Shown piece after piece: positions 9,908-21,232 of a stretch of 64,000 nt of DNA. The notes beneath the pieces are model-generated. The model saw only the letters and a program-made list of their open reading frames with translations, did no database searches and was not told where the DNA came from. The stretch's first letter is position 1. Every line of letters begins with the position of its first letter. The stretch spans positions 1-64,000 of the forward strand of contig DUMU01000035.1 in the NCBI GenBank assembly GCA_012839805.1, given 5' to 3'. This stretch comes from Bacillota bacterium. GTDB taxonomy: Bacteria > Bacillota > Limnochordia > Limnochordales > DUMU01. The translations under genes were made by a program, and so were the position numbers.

Positions 9908-10692
9908 ACCGGCGCGGGCGGGACGTGCTTCCTGGGGCGGGCCTGCGAAGCAAGCGGAATTGGCGGGTCCGGGCCGGGGTGGCCGGGCTGGCAGTGGTCG
10001 CCTTGCTTACGCTGGCCGGCGAACTCTGGCTGCCGTCATGGGCTTCGGCCCGGTTGGAGGAAGCCCTCTACCAGTCGCTCGGTCCGGCGGGGGTGGTGGA
10101 CGTAAAGGCGCGCAGTTTTCCGGCCTTCCGGCTCCTGGCCGGCCGGGTCGACCGGTTCTATGCCGAAAGCCGGGAGTTTCCCGTGGGGGGACTGCAGGTC
10201 GAGGCGTTGATCATCGACGGCCGGGGGATGGCGTACGACGCACCCGCGCTTTATCGCCACCACACGTTTCGACTGTTGAGCGCGGACTCCCTCCGGGTCA
10301 CGCTGGTAGTCAACGAGAGCGCGCTCAACCAGTTCTTCTGGGCCCAGGCCGACCCGGCTCACCGGTTCCGCCTGGCGCTGGCCGATGAAACTGCCAGGCT
10401 GAATGGGTCTGTGGACGTGCTCGGCCGCAAGATCGAGGTGGTGGTGAGCGGCCGGCTGGTGGTGCGCGGGCCTAACCTGGTGGCCTTCGAGCCGGAACGC
10501 CTGGCGCTGGAGAGTCTTGAGCTCCCGCGGTTCGTGCTGAATTGGCTGGCCGGCCGCTGGGCCATCCGGCTGGACTTCGGTTCGCTACCTTTCGACCTGG
10601 AGTTGACCGGCGTGCGCATACAGGGCGGCCGGCTGTACGTGTACGGCAAGAACGCGACGACGGGCCAAGACGAGCAGGCAGGTGCCGGGTAG
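9904..10692 (+). CDS. DUF2993 (LmeA-like) domain protein with N-terminal membrane anchor
   Basis: 262 aa; single N-terminal [26 protein letters not shown] ... [16 protein letters not shown] pattern. Confidence 0.75.
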   Translation: MNRRGRDVLPGAGLRSKRNWRVRAGVAGLAVVALLTLAGELWLPSWASARLEEALYQSLGPAGVVDVKARSFPAFRLLAGRVDRFYAESREFPVGGLQVEALIIDGRGMAYDAPALYRHHTFRLLSADSLRVTLVVNESALNQFFWAQADPAHRFRLALADETARLNGSVDVLGRKIEVVVSGRLVVRGPNLVAFEPERLALESLELPRFVLNWLAGRWAIRLDFGSLPFDLELTGVRIQGGRLYVYGKNATTGQDEQAGAG

Positions 10693-10719
10693 GGACGCGC
10701 CAGGCACAGGCGGGGACAG

Positions 10720-11595
10720 ATGCAGGCCAAGAGGCAAGCGAGGTTATTCATGAAAGCAGGAGAGGCGCGGGAGTACGCGGGAATTCTCGTCGGGTCGCTC
10801 ATTACGGCGGCCGGGCTGGACTGGTTCCTCGTCCCCGCTCGCATTGCTGCCGGAGGGGTGAGCGGGCTTGCCACCGTGATCCACTATCTGGTGGGAGGGC
10901 CGGTGGGCGCGCTGATGCTCGTCTTCAACGTACCACTCTTCCTCGCAGGGCTCCGCTGGCTCGGCCCCCATTTCGGACTCAAGACCCTGTGGGGGGCGGT
11001 TACCCTTTCGGTTTTCACCGATCTTCTGGCCCCGCACTTGCGCCCGCTAACCACCGACCCGCTGCTTTCTGCCCTGTATGGCGGAGCACTTACCGGGGTG
11101 GGGATAGGGCTGACTTTCCGGTTCGGCGGGTCGACCGGCGGCACCGACATCGCCGCAGCCTTGCTCGGTCGCTATACCCCTCTTACCATGGGTCAGGGAC
11201 TCATGGGAATCGATGGAGCGGTCATCCTGCTCGCGGGTCTCGCCTTTGGTCCGGAACTCGCACTCTATGCACTGGTGGCGGTCTTCGTTGCCTCGCGGGC
11301 GATCGACCTGGTGCAGGAAGGGATGGACTACGCCAAGGCGGTCTACATTATCTCGAAGGTCCCGGACGAGATCGCCCGGAGCATCCTGTTTGAGATGGGA
11401 CGAGGCGTTACGGCCCTGCACGGGGTGGGAAAGTTCACCGGGCAGGAGCGGGACGTCCTCCTGGTGATCGTGTCGCGCAGCGAAGTGACGACATTGAAAG
11501 AGCTGGTTCACCGGCACGACCCGCGGGCGTTCGTGGTGATCCACGATGCCCGGGAGGTGCTGGGCGAAGGGTTCGACGAGCGCTTTCAGAGCTGA
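10720..11595 (+). CDS. YitT family membrane protein (DUF161 + DUF2179)
   Basis: LVPARIAAGGVSGLATVIHYL, FGGSTGGTDIAA, C-terminal AVYIISKVPDEIA...GVTALHGVGKFTGQERDVLLVIVSRSEVTTLKELVHRHDPRAFVVIHDAREVLGEGF. Confidence 0.93.
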   Translation: MQAKRQARLFMKAGEAREYAGILVGSLITAAGLDWFLVPARIAAGGVSGLATVIHYLVGGPVGALMLVFNVPLFLAGLRWLGPHFGLKTLWGAVTLSVFTDLLAPHLRPLTTDPLLSALYGGALTGVGIGLTFRFGGSTGGTDIAAALLGRYTPLTMGQGLMGIDGAVILLAGLAFGPELALYALVAVFVASRAIDLVQEGMDYAKAVYIISKVPDEIARSILFEMGRGVTALHGVGKFTGQERDVLLVIVSRSEVTTLKELVHRHDPRAFVVIHDAREVLGEGFDERFQS

Positions 11596-11621
11596 GCTCA
11601 GGTGAGCTTGAGTGAGCTCGA

Positions 11622-13001
11622 GTGATCGGGCGGGTGTATACTGGGAACAGAAAGGGTCGTGATTCTGCCGTGGATCGCCGGGCACGCGTACGTTTCTTTC
11701 TCCTGGTGGGCCTGGTCCTCACCCTCCTGCTCAGTTCGGTGGCGAGTTTGGCCCTGGTACGGGGGGCATCGCAGGCCGGCGAGAGCCTGTCCCAGATCCA
11801 GCGGGTGATGGAGATCGTCTCCTACGTCAAGTCGATGTACGTCGACCCGGTGGGAGCTACCGACCTGCTGCGGGCCTATTCGGAAAAGGGTACTATTGAA
11901 GGGATGCTTGCCACTTTGAACGATCCTTACACCCGCTACCTCGACCCGCAGGCGTGGGAACAGGTACAGATCGAGACTACGGGGAGTTTTGCCGGGATAG
12001 GGCTCTGGGTCGCCATGAGCAAGGACGGGGAAGTAACGGCGGTAGCGGCGATCCCGGGCACTCCCGCGGAAGAGGCGGGGGTCCTACCCGGTGACGTGGT
12101 TTTGCGCATAGATGATCAGGAAACCAAAGGCATGTCCCTGGATGAAGCGGTGCACCGGATCCGCGGGCCGGAGGGAACCAAGGTTCGGCTGGAACTGAAA
12201 CGCAAAGATGTGAGTCAACCCATTGTGGTGGAGATAACGCGCAAGTTGATCCATGTGCCCTCCGTGAGCGGGGTAAGCCTCTTGCCCGGAGGAGTTGGGT
12301 ATCTGCGGCTCATGCAGTTCCAGGAGAATAGTGAGACCGAGCTGGACCAGGCGCTCGCCCGGCTTAAGCAGCAGGGAGCGAAGGCGATCCTGCTCGACTT
12401 GAGGTTCAACCCGGGAGGGCTCCTGGATACGGCCGTGGCGGTAGCGAGCCGGTTCATCGAAACCGGGCCGATCGTCTGGCAAAAGAGCCGCAATGGACGG
12501 GAAGTAGTGTACGCGGCCTGGGGACGGCAGGCGGTGGTGGCGAACGGGGGCGTACCGGCGTACTCGGAGCCCATGGCCGTACTGGTCAACGGGTACAGCG
12601 CTTCGGCTTCCGAGATCGTGGCGGGAGCGCTGAAGGACGCGGGCCGGGCAACACTGGTAGGAACCAAGACGTTCGGCAAAGGGCTCATCCAGACCCTCAT
12701 CCCGTTGCGCAGCGGCGGTGCTCTTTCCCTGACGACCGCCCGGTACCTGACGCGGGGCAAGCACGCCATTGACAAGGAAGGGATCAAGCCGGACGTCGAG
12801 GTGCCGGATCCCCAGCCCGAGGCCATGGCGGAGTACCTGGGAAGTGACCGGCCGGACCTGCGGGATCCGCAGCTGCGTGCCGCCCACGAGCTGCTTTTAA
12901 AGAAGCTGGTGGAGACCGGCGGGAGCGGCGCGGGAACGGCAGCTACGGATGCCTCGGCAGCGACAGGGACGGAAGGTGCGGCGTTAGAACCGGCCGCCTG
13001 A
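11622..13001 (+). CDS. ctpA: S41 family carboxy-terminal processing peptidase
   Basis: N-terminal TM, PDZ domain, DLRFNPGGLLDTAVAVASRFI, NGYSASASEIVAGALKD, GTKTFGKGLIQT (Ser/Lys catalytic). Start could be 11670. Confidence 0.95.
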   Translation: MIGRVYTGNRKGRDSAVDRRARVRFFLLVGLVLTLLLSSVASLALVRGASQAGESLSQIQRVMEIVSYVKSMYVDPVGATDLLRAYSEKGTIEGMLATLNDPYTRYLDPQAWEQVQIETTGSFAGIGLWVAMSKDGEVTAVAAIPGTPAEEAGVLPGDVVLRIDDQETKGMSLDEAVHRIRGPEGTKVRLELKRKDVSQPIVVEITRKLIHVPSVSGVSLLPGGVGYLRLMQFQENSETELDQALARLKQQGAKAILLDLRFNPGGLLDTAVAVASRFIETGPIVWQKSRNGREVVYAAWGRQAVVANGGVPAYSEPMAVLVNGYSASASEIVAGALKDAGRATLVGTKTFGKGLIQTLIPLRSGGALSLTTARYLTRGKHAIDKEGIKPDVEVPDPQPEAMAEYLGSDRPDLRDPQLRAAHELLLKKLVETGGSGAGTAATDASAATGTEGAALEPAA

Positions 13002-13040
13002 AGCTCAAATGGCTGGCCCAAAGTCGTAACTCAGGAGGGG

Positions 13041-14417
13041 GTGGCGGCCGTGCCGGGAGAAGGTGATGCCGGTTTTGGTCTGGGGCCGGCCCTTCGTTTC
13101 TGGCTCGAGAACCTGCTCTCTGCCTTTGCCGACCCCAGTCTCCTTCTGTGGCTCGGATTTGTGCTGGCCCTCGTCTACTGGCAGTACCGGAGGCTCGCCA
13201 CGCTGGAACGCATGCGCCTGGGCGGGACGACCATCTCCCCCGGCCGGGAGACTTTCGAATCACTGCTGGCAGGCTTGCTCGGGGGCATGGCGGGGGCCGG
13301 TGTCCTCATGCTCGTGGGAGTCTCCCTCCTCGATGCCGGTATCTTGTATCTTTGGCCGCTCGCGTTGCTTTTGATGTTCATCCATCCCCGGTATCTCTGT
13401 TTTGCGTACGCCGGGGGCTTGCTTGCCACCAGTCATATGCTCTTCGGCGTACCGGCAGGGCTCGAGGTCGCCTCCCTGGCGGCGCTGGTGGCGGTGCTTC
13501 ACGGGATCGAAGCGACGTTGATCTGGCTCAACGGGGCGAGCCATCCGCAGGCGCTCTACGTGCGTACTCCCCAGGGAGAGACGGTAGGGGGATTCCTGCT
13601 GCAACGGGCCTGGCCCATACCCACGCTGGGCCTGGCGGTGGCCTTCGTGACTCCGGCCGAGTTCCAGAGCCTGGCGGATTATGTGCGCATGGTGCCGACT
13701 CCCTCCTGGTGGCCGCTGATTCCGTTCCGGGAGGCGGCCTCCGGGTTGAACGCGGTGGTGCTGGCCATTCCCCTGGTGGCCGCCCTCGGGTATAGCGATC
13801 TTACCATCACGCGTGAACCGTCTGCCAAAGCCCGCCGTTCTGCCCTGCAGCTTGGCATCTACAGCCTCTCCTTGCTGGGCCTGGCCGTTCTGGCGGGGCG
13901 AGCGGGATGGGCGGGCTATCTCGCCGCGGTGGCCATGCCTTTCGGCCACGAACTGGTGATCCTGCTGGGGCAGCGGGCCGAGACGCGAGGCGTTCCCCGG
14001 TTTTCCGGGGCGATGGTGGGGCAAGGAGTAGGGGTGCTGGATGTGGTGCCCGGGTCGGCTGCCGCGGCCATGGGGCTACGGGCCGGGGATCGGATCGTGC
14101 GCGCCAATAACGAGCCGGTGGCGAACGCGGAAGCGCTCTACCAGGTTCTATCACCCTGGTCCGTGGGCGTAACCCTGGAGGTGGAGCGGCTCGGCCGCCG
14201 GATCGTGCTGAGCTATGATGGGAAGGTGCCGCCCCTGGGGCTAGTTCCCGTACCAGACAGCCGGGAGGCCAGAGCGGTTCCGTTGCCCGAAGATACGTGG
14301 ATTGACGGGCTCCTGTGGCTTGGCCGTCGTCTGATCGGCTGGTGCGGCGGGCACTCGAGACACGGACGCCGGCCCGGCGATCATCAGGTCCAGGAGGCAC
14401 AGCTGCGAAACCGGTGA
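13041..14417 (+). CDS. Polytopic membrane protein with C-terminal PDZ domain (MinJ-like)
   Basis: Multiple TM segments then GVGVLDVVPGSAAAAMGLRAGDRIVRANNEPVANAEALYQVLS; directly downstream of ctpA. Confidence 0.85.
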   Translation: MAAVPGEGDAGFGLGPALRFWLENLLSAFADPSLLLWLGFVLALVYWQYRRLATLERMRLGGTTISPGRETFESLLAGLLGGMAGAGVLMLVGVSLLDAGILYLWPLALLLMFIHPRYLCFAYAGGLLATSHMLFGVPAGLEVASLAALVAVLHGIEATLIWLNGASHPQALYVRTPQGETVGGFLLQRAWPIPTLGLAVAFVTPAEFQSLADYVRMVPTPSWWPLIPFREAASGLNAVVLAIPLVAALGYSDLTITREPSAKARRSALQLGIYSLSLLGLAVLAGRAGWAGYLAAVAMPFGHELVILLGQRAETRGVPRFSGAMVGQGVGVLDVVPGSAAAAMGLRAGDRIVRANNEPVANAEALYQVLSPWSVGVTLEVERLGRRIVLSYDGKVPPLGLVPVPDSREARAVPLPEDTWIDGLLWLGRRLIGWCGGHSRHGRRPGDHQVQEAQLRNR

Positions 14418-15757
14418 ACTTCGTGACGCGCCTGGCCGCCGTGGCCCGCCCCGCGGCCGGCCGGCTCTTCGATCGTTGGCGGGCATCTCTCCAGGGTTTG
14501 AGTGCGTCACGCTGGTTCTCCCCGCGGGAACGGCTGGCGGTGACGATCGTCCTGCTCCTGGGGATGACCCTCGGTGGCTATGCCGGGATGCGACACGCAG
14601 AATCGAGCGAGTGCGGGTCGTCACCGGTGCCGGTCACAGCCTGGCGGGGGCTTATGCCCCGCCCGCCTTTGGCTATTCCCTGGAGCTCGTCTCTTCTTCC
14701 CGTTCCGTCTCTCGTTACTACTCCATCTCTCCTCGCCGTCCCGTCACCTGCCATGTCATCACCGCCGCTTGCGAGTTCCCCGCCGGGTGGCACGATCGGA
14801 CCCGGCTCCGGCCCATTGGCAGCCGAACCGGGATCCGGCCCTTCTGAGAACGCCGAGCCTGGTGAGATCAAGCTACTGCCCCAGGGGAGAACCGGTAGCG
14901 CAGGAGGTAGTGATAAGAGGGCCGGCGGCGAGGGCTACCAGGGGGACGGCGGCGGCCGTAGCGGCGCCGGCCGGGAAGGCGACGGCGAGAACGGCCCCTA
15001 CCAGGAGGGCGAGCACGGCCAGGAGGGAGACACCCGGCCTGCACGCCGGGCGAAACTGGCGATCGTGATCGACGATTGGGGGTACGATTGGCCGGCGGCC
15101 CGCGAGTTTCTGGCCCTTCGCGTGCCCCTGACCGTGGCGGTCATACCGCACGCTCCGCTAACCCATGAGCACGCAGAGCGGGCTCGTAAGGCCGGCTTCG
15201 AGGTCCTCGTGCATTTGCCCATGGAACCTTTCCGTCTGAGCGGATCGAACGGGTCCGCCAGCGCGGATATGGTTCGAGTCGACATGGAGACTGCTGAAAT
15301 ACAAAGCCTGGTGGCCCGGGCGATTGCCGACGTGCCGAGGGCAGTAGGCATGAGCAACCACCAGGGATCGCGGGCCACTTCCGACCCCCAGGTCATGGGG
15401 GCCGTGCTCGAGGTGGTGCGGGAGCACGGCCTCTTCTTCCTCGACAGCCGTACCGCACCCAGTTCAGTGGCGGCTACGACCGGGCAGGAGCTGGGAGTCC
15501 CCACGGCTCGGAATGACCTCTTCATCGACAACGACGACCGGGTGGAGGCGATTGTGGCGAGGCTTCGGGAAGGGGCTCGTCTGGCGCGACGTGAGGGTTC
15601 GGCTATTGTCATCGGCCATGTGCACCGCGCCACGGCCGCGGCGCTTCGCCAGGTTCTCCCCGAACTGGCACGGGACGGCATCGAGCTCGTCCCGGTTTCC
15701 CAACTGGTGTCGCCGCCCGGCACGTCCGGGCCTGCCCTGAGCAACCAGCCCCGCTAG
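14414..15757 (+). CDS. Divergent polysaccharide deacetylase family protein (YibQ-like)
   Basis: KLAIVIDDWGYDWPAAREFLALRVPLTVAVIPHAPLTHEHAERARKAGFEVLVHLPMEP...GMSNHQGSRATSDPQVM; GTG start overlaps previous stop; long low-complexity linker. Confidence 0.9.
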   Translation: MNFVTRLAAVARPAAGRLFDRWRASLQGLSASRWFSPRERLAVTIVLLLGMTLGGYAGMRHAESSECGSSPVPVTAWRGLMPRPPLAIPWSSSLLPVPSLVTTPSLLAVPSPAMSSPPLASSPPGGTIGPGSGPLAAEPGSGPSENAEPGEIKLLPQGRTGSAGGSDKRAGGEGYQGDGGGRSGAGREGDGENGPYQEGEHGQEGDTRPARRAKLAIVIDDWGYDWPAAREFLALRVPLTVAVIPHAPLTHEHAERARKAGFEVLVHLPMEPFRLSGSNGSASADMVRVDMETAEIQSLVARAIADVPRAVGMSNHQGSRATSDPQVMGAVLEVVREHGLFFLDSRTAPSSVAATTGQELGVPTARNDLFIDNDDRVEAIVARLREGARLARREGSAIVIGHVHRATAAALRQVLPELARDGIELVPVSQLVSPPGTSGPALSNQPR

Positions 15758-15811
15758 AGATTACTTGCTCTCAAGGGCGCATTAAAAATATCAAGGCTGG
15801 ACGCCAGGATA

Positions 15812-15840
15812 TTGACTAACTGAGCCCTATCCGGTAAAAT
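15812..15840 (+). promoter_or_regulatory. SigmaA-type promoter TTGACT-N17-TAAAAT
   Basis: -35 at 15812-15817, -10 at 15835-15840; precedes the DUF2089/SHOCT operon in a locally AT-rich intergenic region. Confidence 0.75.
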
Positions 15841-15906
15841 TGTTGATGCAGGGATTTAATCTGGCAACGCGCCGGCCAAGGCCGTACCCGGGAGGGGGGT
15901 GAAGTA

Positions 15907-16362
15907 TTGACACCGGATCGGACGATGCCCGGGCAGTGTCCGATATGCGGGGGACCGCTGGAGGTGACCCGGCTCGAATGCGGGGCGTGCGGAACGGGAC
16001 TGACGGGCCACTTCTATCCCGGCCGGTTCGGCCGGCTCAGCCGCGAGCAGCAGCAGTTCATCGAGGTGTTCGTGGTCTGCCGCGGTAACATCAAGGAGGT
16101 CGAGCGGGTCCTGGGCGTTTCCTATCCGACGGTGCGAGGCCGCCTGGAACAGGTGATCGAGGCCCTTGGTTACCCGGTGGAACGGCGGGAGGCGGGGGCA
16201 GGAGGGGCGGCGGCGAACACCGCCCGGGCCGGCGCCAGAGCGTCGAGCGAGGAGCCCGGGCGGGCTGAGAAGCGGCGGAAGGTTCTGGAGGCTCTTAGGC
16301 GGGGTGAGATCAGCACCGAAGAGGCGATTCGCCAGCTCCGGGAGCAGAGGGGAGAGCGGTAG
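15907..16362 (+). CDS. DUF2089 domain protein (zinc ribbon + HTH-like)
   Basis: CPICGGPLEVTRLECGACGTGLTGHFYPGRFGRLSREQQQFIEVFVVCRGNIKEVERVLGVSYPTVRGRLEQVIEALGY. Confidence 0.9.
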   Translation: MTPDRTMPGQCPICGGPLEVTRLECGACGTGLTGHFYPGRFGRLSREQQQFIEVFVVCRGNIKEVERVLGVSYPTVRGRLEQVIEALGYPVERREAGAGGAAANTARAGARASSEEPGRAEKRRKVLEALRRGEISTEEAIRQLREQRGER

Positions 16363-16377
16363 GAGGGGTCTGAAACC

Positions 16378-16806
16378 ATGGCAGAGATGAAAGAAGAGAG
16401 AATTCACATCTTGCAGATGCTCAAGGAAGGTAAGGTTACGGTGGACGAAGCGGCCCGGCTGCTGGAGGCGCTAGACCCTGATCCGGAACATGGTGCGGCC
16501 AGTTCGGCGAGTTCGGAAACGCCCGGTGAGGACTGGGAAAGAGCCGCTCCAGCCGTGCGACCGCTCCAGTCCCGGTTCTTGCGCGTGCGTGTGCTTAGCT
16601 CGGACGGAGACAAGGTCAATGTGAACATCCCGCTCAGTCTCGCCAAGCTGGCGATGAAGTTCATCCCCGGAGAAGCCCGGGCGCGGATGGAGGAGCAGAA
16701 CATCGACCTCGATTCCATCGTGGCGGCGATCGAGGAGGGGGCGGAGGGGAAGATCGTCGAGCTCAGCAGCGGCGACGGCGACCTGGTGGAAGTCTACGTC
16801 GAATGA
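16378..16806 (+). CDS. SHOCT-like (YvlB-type) protein
   Basis: ERIHILQMLKEGKVTVDEAARLLEAL ... RFLRVRVLSSDGDKVNVNIPLSLAKLAMKFIP. Confidence 0.85.
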   Translation: MAEMKEERIHILQMLKEGKVTVDEAARLLEALDPDPEHGAASSASSETPGEDWERAAPAVRPLQSRFLRVRVLSSDGDKVNVNIPLSLAKLAMKFIPGEARARMEEQNIDLDSIVAAIEEGAEGKIVELSSGDGDLVEVYVE

Positions 16807-16808
16807 GG

Positions 16809-16829
16809 GCGGGAGGCCCCGCCTCCCGT
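16809..16829 (+). terminator. Possible terminator hairpin GGGAGGC-ccc-GCCTCCC
   Basis: Perfect GC stem just after stop codon of SHOCT protein; weak T tract (GTTCC). Confidence 0.4.
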
Positions 16830-16919
16830 TCCAACTCCTCCTCTGCCATCGGAAGGAAGTACCGGCCATAAGGAGAATGACAGGATGAACTTCCGGAAGG
16901 GGCGAGAGGAGGCGGTATC

Positions 16920-18308
16920 ATGGGGCGCGGCGAGAAAGCCCGGTACCGGCTGCGTGCCGGTTGGCCGGTAACGATGGCTGGTGTACTGGCAATGGGCGTC
17001 GTGCTTACCGCCCTACCCGCGGCGGGGGCGGCGACCTCAGCCAAGCCGCAATCAAAGGTAGTGCTCCGCTTCATGAACTGGTGGGATGCCGACCGCGAGA
17101 CGTGGATGAATGAAGTGATCCGCCGCTTTGAGGCGCTCTACCCCTGGATTGACGTGCGCAACGAAGTCCAGGGGTGGCCCGACCGCAGCTCCAAGGTCAT
17201 GGCCGCCTTTGCGGCGGGGGTTCCGGCCGAGCTTACCATGGTTACCCGGTCGGAACTGGCTGCCCTGGCCGATTTGGACGCCATCGTCCCCATCACTCCG
17301 TTCCTCAAGCGGGACAACGTGGACTTGAAAGAGTTCTTCGCGGCCGAGATCCAGGCCTTCATGTGGGACGGCGAGATCTGGAGTCTTCCGCTCCCCAGCG
17401 TATCCGGGGAAGGGAGCATGTACTTTTTCAACCAGACCCTCTTCGAGGAGGCGGGGCTCGACCCGGCTAAACCTCCGCTTACCTGGCGAACGCTGGCGGA
17501 GGCTTTGCGCAAACTCACCCGGTTCGATCCGCAGGGGCGTATACGGCAGTTAGGAATGGATACGCATCCGCCGATGGTAGTTCACTTCACGTACGTGAAC
17601 GGGGGGCAGGTTATCAGCGATGACCGCCGCCGTGCCCTCTTCGACAGCGAAAGAGCCGTGGAAGCGCTCCGTTTCGTGGCGTCCGACCTGACCCAGAAAG
17701 CTCAGGGTGGAGCGGCCGCCATGGATGCCTTCCTGGCCGGCGCGCAGCCGGTGGAGCGGTTCGTTCAGGGAAAGCAGGCGATCATAAGCGGCCACCCCAG
17801 CGTTATCGTATGGCTCTTAACGAAAGTACCGGCCGACTTCCGCTGGGGGGTTATGCCCGCCCCTTACAACGATTTGCGCCCGGACTCGAAGTCCCGGGGC
17901 ATTGCCGGCTTTCAATGGGGTTGGGGTTATGCTATTCCGAAGAATCTATCTCCGGAGAAACAAGAGGCCGCCTGGCTCTTTTTGAAATTCATCACTATGG
18001 ACGAACGGGGCGCCGGATACTTCCTCCTCCAGCAGGGAAGACCGGCTTCGATCCGGCGGTTCAACCTGAATCCGGACTATCTCAAGAAGATGGGCCCCAA
18101 TTGGCCGCTAATCATCAAGTACCTGGACAACGACGTGGCCTTCCCGGTCCTTACGGTTATGAAGGATATTTACGACACAGTCATCAACGGGCTATGGAGC
18201 CCTCTCGCCGGGGCGATGGAGCCCGATGTCGCTTTGCAGAGGATAAACGAGTCACTGCAGAAGATCCTGGACGACTACTGGGCGCGGCGGTCTCCGGGCA
18301 AGAAGTAG
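16920..18308 (+). CDS. ABC transporter extracellular (sugar-type) solute-binding protein, orphan 1
   Basis: Signal peptide then VVLRFMNWWDADRETWMNEVIRRFEALYPWIDVRNEV ... MYFFNQTLFEEAGLDPAKPPLTWRTLAEALRKLT; GGAGG Shine-Dalgarno; no permease/ATPase genes adjacent. Confidence 0.92.
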   Translation: MGRGEKARYRLRAGWPVTMAGVLAMGVVLTALPAAGAATSAKPQSKVVLRFMNWWDADRETWMNEVIRRFEALYPWIDVRNEVQGWPDRSSKVMAAFAAGVPAELTMVTRSELAALADLDAIVPITPFLKRDNVDLKEFFAAEIQAFMWDGEIWSLPLPSVSGEGSMYFFNQTLFEEAGLDPAKPPLTWRTLAEALRKLTRFDPQGRIRQLGMDTHPPMVVHFTYVNGGQVISDDRRRALFDSERAVEALRFVASDLTQKAQGGAAAMDAFLAGAQPVERFVQGKQAIISGHPSVIVWLLTKVPADFRWGVMPAPYNDLRPDSKSRGIAGFQWGWGYAIPKNLSPEKQEAAWLFLKFITMDERGAGYFLLQQGRPASIRRFNLNPDYLKKMGPNWPLIIKYLDNDVAFPVLTVMKDIYDTVINGLWSPLAGAMEPDVALQRINESLQKILDDYWARRSPGKK

Positions 18309-18442
18309 CCGCCGTAGGGTGACGGCCGTAACCCCTTCCGTGTGCCGGTGGATGAGGGAGTGTGGTACAATAAATAATCCGGGTCCGGTCAATCCGGCCG
18401 GTGTTACCACTTCCTTGACCGGTGGGGTGGGGGTACACAGGG

Positions 18443-20653
<2,211 letters not shown>

Positions 20654-20719
20654 GGGCCGGTTCGGCCGGTTGGCCGGCAAGGCGCGGCGGGAGACGCGCG
20701 ACCCGGAGGTGAGGGCACC

Positions 20720-21220
20720 GTGGCAGAAGCCTCGACCGATGTGGCGAGGGACGGGGCCAGGGTTTATGTGCGGCGGGCAACCTGGCGGGACAAAGAGCAG
20801 GTGCTCAACCTGCTCGAGGAGTTACAGGCCGCGACCCCCGGCATCCAGCTCGCGCCTCGCCCTTATATCGGCCGGATCTTTGACCAGCATATCAACAGCC
20901 CTCTCTACGTCTTGCTGGTGGCCGAAGTCGACGACGGTAGCGGTGGCAAGCCCCGTCTGGCGGGCCTGCTCAGTATGGCCTTGCGCAGTACGCTCTTGCA
21001 TGCCGGGGTCAGCGCTCTGGTGGACGAGGTGGTGGTCGCTCGCGAGTTCCGGCGTCGCGGAGTGGCTCTGGCCTTACTGGAGCAGGCGGTGCGTGCCGCC
21101 CGGGCCGCCGGATGCCTTGAGGTAGAGATCAGCACGACTTACGGGAACGAGGCGGCTCTTGCCCTTTACCGGGAAGCCGGTTTCGAAGAGCAGGGCATCT
21201 GGCTGGAACGGCATTTTTGA
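20720..21220 (+). CDS. GNAT family N-acetyltransferase
   Basis: [64 protein letters not shown]. Confidence 0.9.
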   Translation: MAEASTDVARDGARVYVRRATWRDKEQVLNLLEELQAATPGIQLAPRPYIGRIFDQHINSPLYVLLVAEVDDGSGGKPRLAGLLSMALRSTLLHAGVSALVDEVVVAREFRRRGVALALLEQAVRAARAAGCLEVEISTTYGNEAALALYREAGFEEQGIWLERHF

Positions 21221-21232
21221 GGAGGACACAGG

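Noticed and set aside
18360-18440. LexA/DinR SOS box upstream of uvrB
   Set aside because: No CGAAC-N4-GTTCG-like sequence found near the putative extended -10 TGGTACAAT.
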